Below, one piece after another: positions 52,801 through 61,237 of a stretch of 64,000 bases of DNA. Positions within the stretch are counted from its first letter, which is position 1; the number at the start of each line of letters is the position of its first letter. The position numbers and the translations under genes are program-made. Origin of the DNA: Bradyrhizobium sp. 21. Its GTDB lineage: Bacteria > Pseudomonadota > Alphaproteobacteria > Rhizobiales > Xanthobacteraceae. The stretch is taken from the NCBI RefSeq assembly GCF_023073335.1, contig NZ_JADPJG010000015.1, positions 1 through 64,000 of the forward strand, written 5' to 3'. Below the pieces are notes generated by a model. It made no database searches, had not been told where the DNA came from, and saw only the letters and a program-made list of their open reading frames with translations.

Positions 52801-55800
52801 CTACTCCGCAGCAGGGTGCACGATGGCCTTCGTCGCCACTGCCGCGCCCGCGGGCTCCGGTCCGTGATGACCGGCATCCTCCGCATCTTCGCTGTGCACG
52901 ACCAGCCGCTTGCCGAAGCGCCAGATCAGGGCGCCGAGGTCGTCCATCACCATGAACATCGCGGGCACGAACACCAGCGACAGGATGGTCGAGAAGATCA
53001 GGCCGCCGATCACGGCGAGCGCCATCGGCGAGCGGAACTCGCCGCCGGCGCCGACCGCGAGCGCGCTCGGCATCATGCCGGCGGCCATCGCGATCGTGGT
53101 CATGATGATCGGGCGGGCGCGCTTCATGCCGGCGTCGATCATGGCTTCCTCGCGGGGTTTGCCGGCGTGGATGGATTCGATGGCGAACTCCACCAGCATG
53201 ATCGCATTCTTGGTGACGATGCCCATCAGCATCAGGATGCCAATCCACACCGGTGTCGTGAGCTGCTTGCCGGTGATGAGCAGGGCCGCAATGGCGCCGC
53301 CAATCGACAGCGGCAGCGAGAACAGGATGGTGATCGGCTGCAGGAAGGTGCCGAACAGCAGCACCAGCACGGCGTAGACCATCATCAGGCCTGCCGTGAT
53401 CGCGGTTGCGAAGCCGTCGGACAGTTCGGCCAGGCTTTCGGCGTCGCCGGACGGGTTGACCTTCACGCCCTTCGGCAGGCTCTTCTTCACCGGCAGGTCG
53501 TCGATCTTCTTGATGGCATCGCCGAACGCGGCGGAGCCGACGAGATCGGCTGCGACCGTCGCCTGTCGCTCGCGATCGTAGCGGTTGATGCTGGTCGGAC
53601 CCTGGTCGAGCTTGACGTCGGCGATGACCGAGAGCGGCACGCCGCCCTTCTCGCCATGCTCGCCGAGCGGCACGCGGAGCTGTTCGAGCGTCTTCAGATT
53701 GCCGCGCGCGGCATCCTCGAGCTGGACGCGGATCGGCACCAGACGGTCGCCGACGTCGAACTTGGCGAGCGCTGGCCCGACGTCGCCGATGGTGGCGACG
53801 CGAATGGTCTGCGACAGGCTTTCGGTCGAGACGCCGAGCCGCGCGGCGAGGTCGGCGCGCGGTTCGACGCGCAGCTCGGGCCGCTCCAGCGTGGTTTCGG
53901 AGATGACGTTGGAGATGGTCGGAATCCGCTTCATCTGCGTCGCGAGCTCGCTGGCGACGTTGTTGACGATGTTGGCGTCGGCGCCGGTGACCACCAGCGC
54001 GATCGCGCGCAGGCCGTTTTCGTCCAGAAACCAGAAGCGGATGTCGGGAACGTTCTCCAGCTCCTGGCTGATCGAGAATTCGAGCTCGCGCTGGGTGATG
54101 TCGCGGCTATCCTTGGGCGTGTAGTTGATGATCAGGGCCGCACGCCGGACTTCCTGGGTCCCCGGTGGAACGCGCCCGCCGTCGACGAAGATGCTTTTCA
54201 CTTCAGGCCGCTTGCGCAGGCGCGCGACGATGTCTTCAGTGACCTTTTCGGTGTAGGCGAGCTGTGTGCCCGGCGGCAACTCGAGGGCAACCAGCGAGCG
54301 CGAACTATCCTGCGCCGGCAGGAAGCCCTGCGGCAACAGCGTGATGCTCCATATCGAGGCGGCGAAGACGCCGAAGCCGATCAGCACCGTGATGAAATAG
54401 TGCTTCACCGACCAAGCCACGATCCCGTGATAGGACCGCAGCACGCGGCCGGGCGGCGGCTCTTCGTGATTGCCATGTTTGAGGAAGTAGGCGGCGAGCA
54501 CCGGCGTGACGAAGCGCGCCGCGAGCAGCGAGAAGAATACCTGTACCGAGACGGTGATGCCGAACTGCTTGAAGAACTGTCCGGCGATGCCCGACATGAA
54601 GCTCGCGGGAGCGAAGATCGCGATGATCGTCAATGAGATCGCGATCACCGCGAGGCCGATCTCGTCGGCGGCTTCGAGTGCGGCACGATAGGGCGACTTC
54701 CCCATGTTCATGTGCCTGACGATGTTCTCGATCTCGACGATGGCGTCGTCGACCAGAATACCTGTCGACAGCGTGATGGCGAGGAAGCTGACGAGGTTCA
54801 GCGAGAAGCCGAGGAGGTCCATCGCCCAGAACGCCGGGAAGATCGACAACGGCAGCGAGATCGCGGCAATGACCGTGGCGCGCATGTCGCGCAGGAACAG
54901 CAGGACGATGACGACGGCGAGGATGGCGCCTTCGAACAGGGTCGAGATCGCCGCGTGATAATTGCCGTTGGTATATTCGACCGAGGTGTCGATCACCTTC
55001 AGGTCGACGTCGGGATAGGTGGCCTTGAGCGCGTCGATGCGCTTCTGCACGGCCTCGGCCACCTTCACGTCGCTGGCGCCCTTGGAGCGCTTGATGCCGA
55101 GCGCGACGATCGGTTCGCCGTTGAAGCGGGCGAAGGTACGGCGGTCGGCGATGGTGTCGGTCACGGTGCCGAGATCGTCGAGCCGGACCTCGCCGCCGCC
55201 GAACAGCGGAATCATGGTGCCGGCGAGGTCACTCAGCGTCTTGGCGCCAGCCAGCGTGCGGATCGCCTGGTCGTTCTTGCCGATCTCGGCGCGACCGCCG
55301 GCGACGTCGACATTGGTGCCGCGCAGGCTCTGGCTGACATTGACGGCGGTCAGGCCCATCGCCTGCAGGCGGTCGGGGTCGAGTGAGACCAGGATCTCGC
55401 GCTCGACACCGCCGATGCGCTCGACCTGGGCGACGCCGCGCACGCCCTGCAGCGCGCGCTTGACCACGTCATCGACGAAATAGGAGAGCTGCTCCGGCGT
55501 CTTGCCCGGCGAGATCGCGGCGTAGGTGACGATCGGCAGCCCGATGACGTCGACGCGCTGGATCAGCGGCTCGGTGACATTCTGCGGCAGGTTGGAGCGC
55601 ACGCGCGTCACCGCGTCCTTGACGTCGTTGAGCGCGCGGTCGGTGTTGGTTTCCAGCGCGAACTGGATGGTGGTCACCGACAGGCCGTCGGTGATCTGCG
55701 AGGTGATGTGCCGAACGCCCTCGACACCGGAGACGGCGTCTTCAACCGTTTTGGTGACCTGGGATTCGAGCTCGGCGGGTGCCGCGCCGAACTGCGATAC

Positions 55801-55950
55801 CGCGACCGAGATCACGGGAATGTCGGCCGATGGCAGCCGCGTCACCGCGAGTTTCGTGAAGGACACCCAGCCGAGGATCAGGAGGATGATGGAAAAAACC
55901 ACCGACGGCAGCGGATTGCGGATCGACCATGCCGAGATATTGAGAGCCAT
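52801..55950 (-). CDS. RND-family multidrug efflux permease (HAE-1)
   Basis: A 1049-residue inner-membrane pump of standard length. It has the N-terminal TM1 (IRNPLPSVVFSIILLILGWV), two large periplasmic loops, and the proton-relay TM4 region STGILVDDAIVEIENIVRHM with the Asp pair; twelve membrane segments in total. It exports drugs, toxic lipids or metabolites in exchange for protons together with the adaptor at 55950 and an outer-membrane channel; no TolC-like gene is adjacent. Its start overlaps the adaptor's stop by one base. Confidence 0.92.
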   Translation of the reverse strand: MALNISAWSIRNPLPSVVFSIILLILGWVSFTKLAVTRLPSADIPVISVAVSQFGAAPAELESQVTKTVEDAVSGVEGVRHITSQITDGLSVTTIQFALETNTDRALNDVKDAVTRVRSNLPQNVTEPLIQRVDVIGLPIVTYAAISPGKTPEQLSYFVDDVVKRALQGVRGVAQVERIGGVEREILVSLDPDRLQAMGLTAVNVSQSLRGTNVDVAGGRAEIGKNDQAIRTLAGAKTLSDLAGTMIPLFGGGEVRLDDLGTVTDTIADRRTFARFNGEPIVALGIKRSKGASDVKVAEAVQKRIDALKATYPDVDLKVIDTSVEYTNGNYHAAISTLFEGAILAVVIVLLFLRDMRATVIAAISLPLSIFPAFWAMDLLGFSLNLVSFLAITLSTGILVDDAIVEIENIVRHMNMGKSPYRAALEAADEIGLAVIAISLTIIAIFAPASFMSGIAGQFFKQFGITVSVQVFFSLLAARFVTPVLAAYFLKHGNHEEPPPGRVLRSYHGIVAWSVKHYFITVLIGFGVFAASIWSITLLPQGFLPAQDSSRSLVALELPPGTQLAYTEKVTEDIVARLRKRPEVKSIFVDGGRVPPGTQEVRRAALIINYTPKDSRDITQRELEFSISQELENVPDIRFWFLDENGLRAIALVVTGADANIVNNVASELATQMKRIPTISNVISETTLERPELRVEPRADLAARLGVSTESLSQTIRVATIGDVGPALAKFDVGDRLVPIRVQLEDAARGNLKTLEQLRVPLGEHGEKGGVPLSVIADVKLDQGPTSINRYDRERQATVAADLVGSAAFGDAIKKIDDLPVKKSLPKGVKVNPSGDAESLAELSDGFATAITAGLMMVYAVLVLLFGTFLQPITILFSLPLSIGGAIAALLITGKQLTTPVWIGILMLMGIVTKNAIMLVEFAIESIHAGKPREEAMIDAGMKRARPIIMTTIAMAAGMMPSALAVGAGGEFRSPMALAVIGGLIFSTILSLVFVPAMFMVMDDLGALIWRFGKRLVVHSEDAEDAGHHGPEPAGAAVATKAIVHPAAE

Positions 55951-56879
55951 CAGCGTACCCGCGTGCGATCGAGTTCATCGGCGAACATGGTCTTGATCTG
56001 GTCGCCGTCATGCAGCGAAGAGCCGGCGTCGGCCACGACGATTTCGCCGACGTCGAGGCCCTGCAGGATTTCCGTCGCGCTGTCGGACGACAGTCCGACC
56101 CGCACCTTGCGCGTTTCGACAATGTTGCCCTTGACGACCTGCACGGTGAGATGGTCGATCGCGGTCTTGGGAACCGCGACGCCGCAGCTTCGCTTGGCGT
56201 CGATCGAGGCGCGGGCGAACACGCCGACTTTCAGTGAGGGATTGTTGGTGACGCTGATGCGGACCCGGCCGAGCTGGGTGGCACGGTCGATTTCGGGCGC
56301 GACCAGGCGGACCCGTCCGATCAAATCGGGCGCGTCATCGCGGCTGATGCGCACGGTCGCGCCGGAGCTGAGCTTGGGCATGTGCACCGCCGGGACCTGC
56401 GCGTCGAGCTCGATCTCATTGTTGACGGCGATGCGGAACATCGGTCCGGCCTGCGGTGAAGCGGGCGCGCCGACGATGGTGCGAACTTCTGTGACGAGGC
56501 CCGGCGCAGGCGCCTTCAGCGAGACCGGGCCTTGCGGACTGGGCCGCTGCGGCTGGCCCGGGATCTGGGGCGGCGCGGTCAGGCGCGCCAGTTCCTGATT
56601 GTCGGTGACAACGGTGCCCTCGGTGACGAAGAGGTCGGTGACCCTGGACCCCTCCTGGTCGGCGACGACCACGGCTTCGCGGCGCGGCACGAAGAAGCCG
56701 GTCACCCGGACCAGGTCGGAGAAGCAGGCATTGGTCGACTTCGTCACGATGACCAGCGCCTCGCTCGGCGTTTCCTTGGCCTCGGGGCGATGGCGGTGCT
56801 CGAACAGATAATAGCCGACGCCGAGCACAACGACGAAGACCACCGTTCCGGCTGGCTTGAGATATTCGGAGAAGTTCAT
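55950..56879 (-). CDS. Membrane-fusion (adaptor) protein of the RND pump
   Basis: A 309-residue adaptor with an N-terminal membrane anchor (AGTVVFVVVLGVGYYLFEHR). Lipoyl and barrel parts: TGFFVPRREAVVVADQEGSR, VTDLFVTEGTVVTDNQELAR, SLKAPAPGLVTEVRTIVG. It shares the unusual NACFSDLVRVTG motif with the orphan adaptor at 25438 (KSCFSDIVEATG). ATG 56879 is chosen where the anchor begins. Its stop overlaps the RND start by one base, so the two genes are coupled. Confidence 0.88.
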   Translation of the reverse strand: MNFSEYLKPAGTVVFVVVLGVGYYLFEHRHRPEAKETPSEALVIVTKSTNACFSDLVRVTGFFVPRREAVVVADQEGSRVTDLFVTEGTVVTDNQELARLTAPPQIPGQPQRPSPQGPVSLKAPAPGLVTEVRTIVGAPASPQAGPMFRIAVNNEIELDAQVPAVHMPKLSSGATVRISRDDAPDLIGRVRLVAPEIDRATQLGRVRISVTNNPSLKVGVFARASIDAKRSCGVAVPKTAIDHLTVQVVKGNIVETRKVRVGLSSDSATEILQGLDVGEIVVADAGSSLHDGDQIKTMFADELDRTRVR

Positions 56880-57037
56880 CGCCGGATCGTCCTGGCCTGG
56901 CTCACGGCCATCCGCACGCGGCCCATCGAGAGCGTTTCCCTGCAATAAAGCTGCGTCCCGCAAGGCTGCGGGACGCGCTCTGGAAGCGGGACTTTACACC
57001 ACATCACGACTTGTCACTTCAAAGGATTACGTCGTGG

Positions 57038-57709
57038 TCACTTCGATGCGGTGGTCTTGTTTTCCATGTTGACGACCTGCACGCGACGATTGACCTCCGC
57101 CATCGGCTGGCTCGGGTCCTTCAGCTTGCTCTTGCCGTAGCCGACGGTGACGAGGTCGGTCGCGGAGATGCTGTACTTCTCGACCAGGTAGCGCTTGATC
57201 GAATCTGCGCGGCGCTCCGACAGGTCCTGGTTGTAGCCCTCGCCGCCGGCGGCGTCGGTGTGGCCGGCGACCACGAATGTCGAGCCTTTCAGGTCGGGGC
57301 TGGTCAGCGCCCGGCCGAGCGCCTGGACCGAGGCAAGCGACTTGGTGCTGATATTGGCGGAATTGTAGTCGAACGTGATTTCCAGATCGATGTTCGGCTT
57401 GTCCTTCGCCACCGAGGCGATTTCTTCACGCTCGGTCGACGATAGCGAACGTGTCGAGCGGCCGCGCACGGACTGGATCAGCTTGGTTTCCGCTACGTTC
57501 GGCGCGGGATCGGCCTGCGGCGCGATCGAGAGGCCGCGGGTGAGCGGCTTTTTCGGCGGCGGCGCCAGCGCGCGGACGATCTCGTCCTCGGTGACGTTCT
57601 TGCTGTTGCCGTCGTCGCCCGCGAATGCGAGCGGGGTCGTCAGCGACAGCGCGGCGCCGACGGTGATGATGGACAGGATTGCGGTAAGTCCCTTTGCAGC
57701 CAATCTCAT
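57038..57709 (-). CDS. OmpA-family peptidoglycan-binding protein
   Basis: A 223-residue exported protein: signal peptide (about 1-30, ending PLAFAGDD), a Pro/Lys linker, then a C-terminal OmpA domain (about 105-215) with ITFDYNSANIS, GHTDAAGGEGYNQDLSERRA and VNRRVQVVNM, the residues that hold the diaminopimelate of peptidoglycan. It has no outer-membrane barrel, so it is periplasmic or a lipoprotein-like anchor. It lies between the adaptor gene and pseudo-caspase B on the same strand. Confidence 0.88.
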   Translation of the reverse strand: MRLAAKGLTAILSIITVGAALSLTTPLAFAGDDGNSKNVTEDEIVRALAPPPKKPLTRGLSIAPQADPAPNVAETKLIQSVRGRSTRSLSSTEREEIASVAKDKPNIDLEITFDYNSANISTKSLASVQALGRALTSPDLKGSTFVVAGHTDAAGGEGYNQDLSERRADSIKRYLVEKYSISATDLVTVGYGKSKLKDPSQPMAEVNRRVQVVNMENKTTASK

Positions 57710-57852
57710 AGCAAGTCCCTCCTGCGCAGCCAGCTAGCGCGGTTCCAAATTCTTGCAATAAGCCCCCGAAAGGCGGCCTGCGGCATCCGTTCGATTAGTC
57801 TTCGCGAGGCCATCCAGGGTTCGAGACACATCGGCCCCGATTCAAAAAAATA

Positions 57853-59403
57853 TCAACGCACTCCGTAGCTTGCGAATTCCTGAACAATGTTCGGATCCAT
57901 CGCCTTGGCATTGGCGATGTCGAGCGCACCTTCCTGGGCAGAGCCGTTGCGCTGCTTGGCGATCCCGCGTCCGAACAACGAGGAGGTCAGGCGCGGATTG
58001 ATCCTCAGGGCCGCGTCGAAATCGGCGATGGCGTTCTTGACCGCTCCCGACTTCACATTGACCAGCCCCCGGCTGTCCAGCGCATCGACGAAGTTCGGCC
58101 TCAGCCGCAGCGCCTCGTTGCAATCCTTCAGCGCGCCCTGGAGGTCGCCGACCACGGCGCGGGTCCAGCAACGGTTGTTCAGAGCCTCGACGTCCTTCGG
58201 GTTGATCCGGAGCGTCTCGTCAAAATCCTTGATGGCGAGGCTATAGGCGCCCTTGCTGGCATAGACCTGGCCGCGCCGGTAAAGCGCGTTCACGTCGTCC
58301 GGATTGGCCGCGATCTTGGCCGTCAGGCCCTTGATGGTGGGATCCTCCGCCAGGGCGGCCGCACTTGGCCCGCTATCCATGCTCGGACCGGGGGCGGGGT
58401 CGGCCGGTATCACCGGCGGTGGCGCCGGCGGCAAGGCAGCATCGACCTGCGGTTTCGGCGGCAGAACGGGTGCATGCACAGGAGGCAGAACGGGTGCAGG
58501 CACGGGAGCAGGAGCCGCAGCGTTGTCGGCCGGCTTCGGCGGCGGAGGCGGCGATGGCGGTGCGGGTGGCGCCAGCGGTGGGTTGTTGGCGACGACCGGC
58601 GGCGGAGCGGGAGGCGCGGGTGGCGGTGCCGTTGTCGGACGCGAGCCGCCGGCCCCCGGAATGAACGAGAAATCTTCGGCCAGTGAAGAGGAGATCCACG
58701 GCACCTGCTCGCCCCGCGAGGCGCGGGTGACGCCCATCTTGGTGCGGTTCAGCGTCTCCTCGGCCATCAGGTCGGGCACGCGGATTTCCTTCAGGAGTTC
58801 CTGGACGAACAGGCTGTGCTCGCCGCCGGCATCCGACACCACCGAGGCCAGCGCCGCCGAATACATCACCAGCGTGCCATTCGGCGCGATGACGGGGGTG
58901 AGGCCGGCCGAGAAGCTGCGGAACCGGCGCTCGAACGGGTTGCGTCTGGAGGCATCGATGAGCGCGATCTTGACGCCGGCGCCGCGGGTGTTGAGCTCTC
59001 CCAGTACGGTCTCGAGGCTGATGCCGTCGCGGCGTACGTCGGATTCGGTCCAGATCTGCGCATCGATCGGCAGCAAATAGCTCTGCCGCGCCGACTGGAT
59101 GCCGAAGCCGCTATAGAACACCAGTGCCACCGAGCCCGGTTTGATCTTGCTGTACAGCTTGTCGAAGGCGCGGCGCATGCCGTCGCCGGTCAGGTTCTCA
59201 TTGATCTCGACGGAAAAGCCGTCGCGCTTGAGCTCGTCGGCGACGTCGCGCGCGTCGTTGAGCGGTTCCTTCAGCGGAGCGTCGGCATCCGGGTATTTGG
59301 CGTTGCCGATGACCAGCGCAAAGCGCTCGCCGGCCGCAAGCGACGGAGCGGTCGGGATAAGCGTGACGAGCAAGGGCAGAAGGAAAAGCAAGCGAATTTT
59401 CAT
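57853..59403 (-). CDS. Caspase-like protein with degenerate dyad and TPR repeats (pseudo-caspase B)
   Basis: A 516-residue exported protein. A signal peptide (about 1-22) is followed by a C14-like p20 domain (about 25-240): FALVIGNAKYPDADAPLKEP, LNDARDVADELKRDGFSVEI, SYLLPIDAQIWTESDVRRDG. The SGHG histidine position reads SGFG (His to Phe) and the cysteine motif reads IDASRRNPFERR (Cys to Ser), so the protease dyad is lost. A Pro/Ala-rich stretch (about 255-345) links to tetratricopeptide repeats (GLTAKIAANPDDVNALYRRG, NPKDVEALNNRC, RPNFVDALDSRG, NPRLTSSLFGRG). TPRs imply protein binding. It heads the OmpA-adaptor-RND row. Confidence 0.87.
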   Translation of the reverse strand: MKIRLLFLLPLLVTLIPTAPSLAAGERFALVIGNAKYPDADAPLKEPLNDARDVADELKRDGFSVEINENLTGDGMRRAFDKLYSKIKPGSVALVFYSGFGIQSARQSYLLPIDAQIWTESDVRRDGISLETVLGELNTRGAGVKIALIDASRRNPFERRFRSFSAGLTPVIAPNGTLVMYSAALASVVSDAGGEHSLFVQELLKEIRVPDLMAEETLNRTKMGVTRASRGEQVPWISSSLAEDFSFIPGAGGSRPTTAPPPAPPAPPPVVANNPPLAPPAPPSPPPPPKPADNAAAPAPVPAPVLPPVHAPVLPPKPQVDAALPPAPPPVIPADPAPGPSMDSGPSAAALAEDPTIKGLTAKIAANPDDVNALYRRGQVYASKGAYSLAIKDFDETLRINPKDVEALNNRCWTRAVVGDLQGALKDCNEALRLRPNFVDALDSRGLVNVKSGAVKNAIADFDAALRINPRLTSSLFGRGIAKQRNGSAQEGALDIANAKAMDPNIVQEFASYGVR

Positions 59404-59776
59404 AATAAGCGCGGTCCAGCCAAAAAGGCGCCGTTCCCAGCTTGCGCCGCGGCGACCTTAACTTACGCAATGTGCATTATCAAACCGGGGAAGGGGGGCG
59501 TCAACCGCTTGCAGATTCGGCGCTATCGCGACAATTGACCGCGACGCTTGGGCAGGTGGCGAAGGGAATAAACCGGCGGTCACGATTATACTCGACACAG
59601 TCTGGTTGCCATTACGAATGCATATTAGGGCAGTCATGGCGACAACAATGTGATTGGACTCACATTGCGGGCCGGCGTCCCTCGCAGCCCCCGGTGTTTG
59701 ACCTTTGCGGCGGACAATGGCTTGGTGCGATCGATCGCCCTGGAGGTCCCCCCAGAAAAAGAGCAAGATCAAAGCC
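59404..59776. other. 373-base divergent intergenic region
   Basis: Between pseudo-caspase B (minus) and the MBL hydrolase (plus). It includes the strong CRP-like palindrome at 59647-59666 and an AT-richer stretch (ATTACGAATGCATATTAGGG near 59612). No gene is supported. Confidence 0.65.
59647..59666. promoter_or_regulatory. Near-consensus CRP-like operator AATGTGA-N6-TCACATT
   Basis: AATGTGATTGGACTCACATT has perfect 7-base arms around a 6-base spacer (8-base arms if the flanking C and G are counted) and carries the full TGTGA-N6-TCACA CRP core. It lies 110 bases before the MBL gene at 59777 and about 245 bases from the start of pseudo-caspase B. A Crp-type regulator with matching recognition residues is encoded at 51498. 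Confidence 0.6.
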
Positions 59777-60583
59777 ATGGGAAACGCCTACGAGATCTAT
59801 GCACTGCGCTATGCGACGATGTCGCCGCGCACGCCCAACATGAACTTCCTGGCGCCCGACCCCCATGACAGCGCGGCGCAGGATCTCGACTATTTCGTCT
59901 GGCTGGTCCGCGGCGGCGGCCGCGACATCCTGGTCGATACCGGCTTCAATGCCGAGGAGGCGAGCGCGCGGGCGCGCAAGCTGACGCTCAATCCGGTCGA
60001 TGCGCTCGAGCGCTTTGGCGTCGCGGCGTCGGCAATTGCCGACATCATCGTGACACATCTCCATTATGACCACGCCGGCAATCTCGACCGTTTCCCGAAC
60101 GCGCGCTTCCATCTCCAGGAGCGCGAGATGGCCTACGCGACGGGGCGCTGCATGTGCAACGGACTGCTGCGACATCCATTCTCGGTCGAGCACGTCACGC
60201 AGATGGTGCGTCATGTCTATGGCGAGCGCGTCAATTTCTATTCCGGCGACGGCGAGGTCGCGCCCGGCGTCACCGTGCACCGCGTCGGCGGCCATTCGGA
60301 CGGCTTGCAAGTGGTCAAGGTCGAGACCGCGCGCGGGCCCGTGGTGCTGGCGTCCGATGCCGCGCATTACTACGCCAATATCCAGCGCAGGAGCCCGTTT
60401 CCGATCGTCTACAACATCGGCGACATGGCGCAGGGCTGGGAGACGATCGAGCGTCTCGCCGGCCATCCCGACCGCTACATTCCCGGCCACGATCCTGTTG
60501 TGACCGAGATCTATCCGCGCGCCAGCGACAAGGTCGATGCCTGGGCGCTGCATTTGCCGCCGTCGCGGTCGTTTGCGAAGTGA
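59777..60583 (+). CDS. MBL-fold hydrolase, AHL-lactonase-like
   Basis: A 268-residue metallo-hydrolase. The metal motif HLHYDHAGN (about 94-102) is intact, with GGHSDGLQ (third His) and ASDAAHYYANI (bridging Asp) downstream and GHDPVV near the end. The start of the chain (AYEIYALRYATMSPR) matches lactonase-type MBL proteins. ATG 59777 is taken as the natural start. It is tail-to-tail with the MarR regulator gene and belongs to the aromatic-catabolism-like group by position. Confidence 0.85.
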   Translation: MGNAYEIYALRYATMSPRTPNMNFLAPDPHDSAAQDLDYFVWLVRGGGRDILVDTGFNAEEASARARKLTLNPVDALERFGVAASAIADIIVTHLHYDHAGNLDRFPNARFHLQEREMAYATGRCMCNGLLRHPFSVEHVTQMVRHVYGERVNFYSGDGEVAPGVTVHRVGGHSDGLQVVKVETARGPVVLASDAAHYYANIQRRSPFPIVYNIGDMAQGWETIERLAGHPDRYIPGHDPVVTEIYPRASDKVDAWALHLPPSRSFAK

Positions 60584-61126
60584 TCAATACGCCTGCTTGG
60601 CGTCGGCCTCTTCGCTGGTCTGGATTAGGTCGAGGCTCTGTTCGATCTTGCCGAGCAGGGCCGAGAGCTGTTTGCGCTCCTGCGCGGTGAGGCAGGCGAG
60701 GATCTCGTCTTCCCGGCGCAGCAATTGCGGGAACAGCTCCTCGTAGAGCGCGCGGCCCTTCTTCGTCAGTTGCAGGCGAAATTCGCGGCGGTCGGCTTCG
60801 TTCTCGACCCGCTCGATCAGCTCCGCATTAAGCAGCGTGGTCACCGCGCGGCTGATGGTGGATTTGTGCGTACGGGTGCATTGTGAGACATACTGCGCGC
60901 TGCAGGCATCGTTGCGGAACCCTAGCGTCGCAATCACGCGCCAAGCCGGGATGTCGAGACCGTGGCGCTCCTGATATTCGAGCGAAAGCGCGGCACTGAC
61001 TTCCGCCGCGAGGCGGTTGAGGCGGAACGGCACGAACTTGAACAGGTCGAGCCGTGTTTTTGGCAGCGGTGAAGCCTCGTCGGCCTCGCGTGTCTTCAGC
61101 GCGATGTCGCTGGATGTCCTCGCCAA
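60584..61126 (-). CDS. MarR-family transcriptional regulator
   Basis: A 180-residue winged-helix regulator. RLNRLAAEVSAALSLEYQER, CTRTHKSTISRAVTTLLNAEL and VENEADRREFRLQLTKKGRA are MarR features. TTG 61126 is chosen because GGAG stands eight bases upstream; a TTG at 61174 is an alternative that would place the start beside the operator. MarR proteins in such clusters bind aromatic acids. The palindrome at 61176 lies in the divergent gap with the monooxygenase gene. Confidence 0.85.
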   Translation of the reverse strand: MARTSSDIALKTREADEASPLPKTRLDLFKFVPFRLNRLAAEVSAALSLEYQERHGLDIPAWRVIATLGFRNDACSAQYVSQCTRTHKSTISRAVTTLLNAELIERVENEADRREFRLQLTKKGRALYEELFPQLLRREDEILACLTAQERKQLSALLGKIEQSLDLIQTSEEADAKQAY

Positions 61127-61175
61127 GGAGAGCGCTCCGAATTCCAGTTGACGGCCGGCCGGTCCCCGGTCCAAA

Positions 61176-61195
61176 ATAGTTGCACGTGAGACTAT
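61176..61195. promoter_or_regulatory. Imperfect palindrome, probable MarR operator
   Basis: ATAGTTGCACGTGAGACTAT: arms ATAGT/ACTAT around a CACGTG core, with two mismatched positions per arm. Similar sites bind MarR regulators of aromatic pathways. It lies between the MarR gene and the monooxygenase, 43 bases before the latter's ATG. Confidence 0.6.
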
Positions 61196-61237
61196 CTAGC
61201 AGATCAGTCCTCTCCTGACCAGAGCCGAGGTTAGCGC

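Noticed and set aside
52762..54636. 624-codon plus-strand frame opposite the RND gene
   Set aside because: Antisense shadow; RND permease motifs lie on the minus strand.
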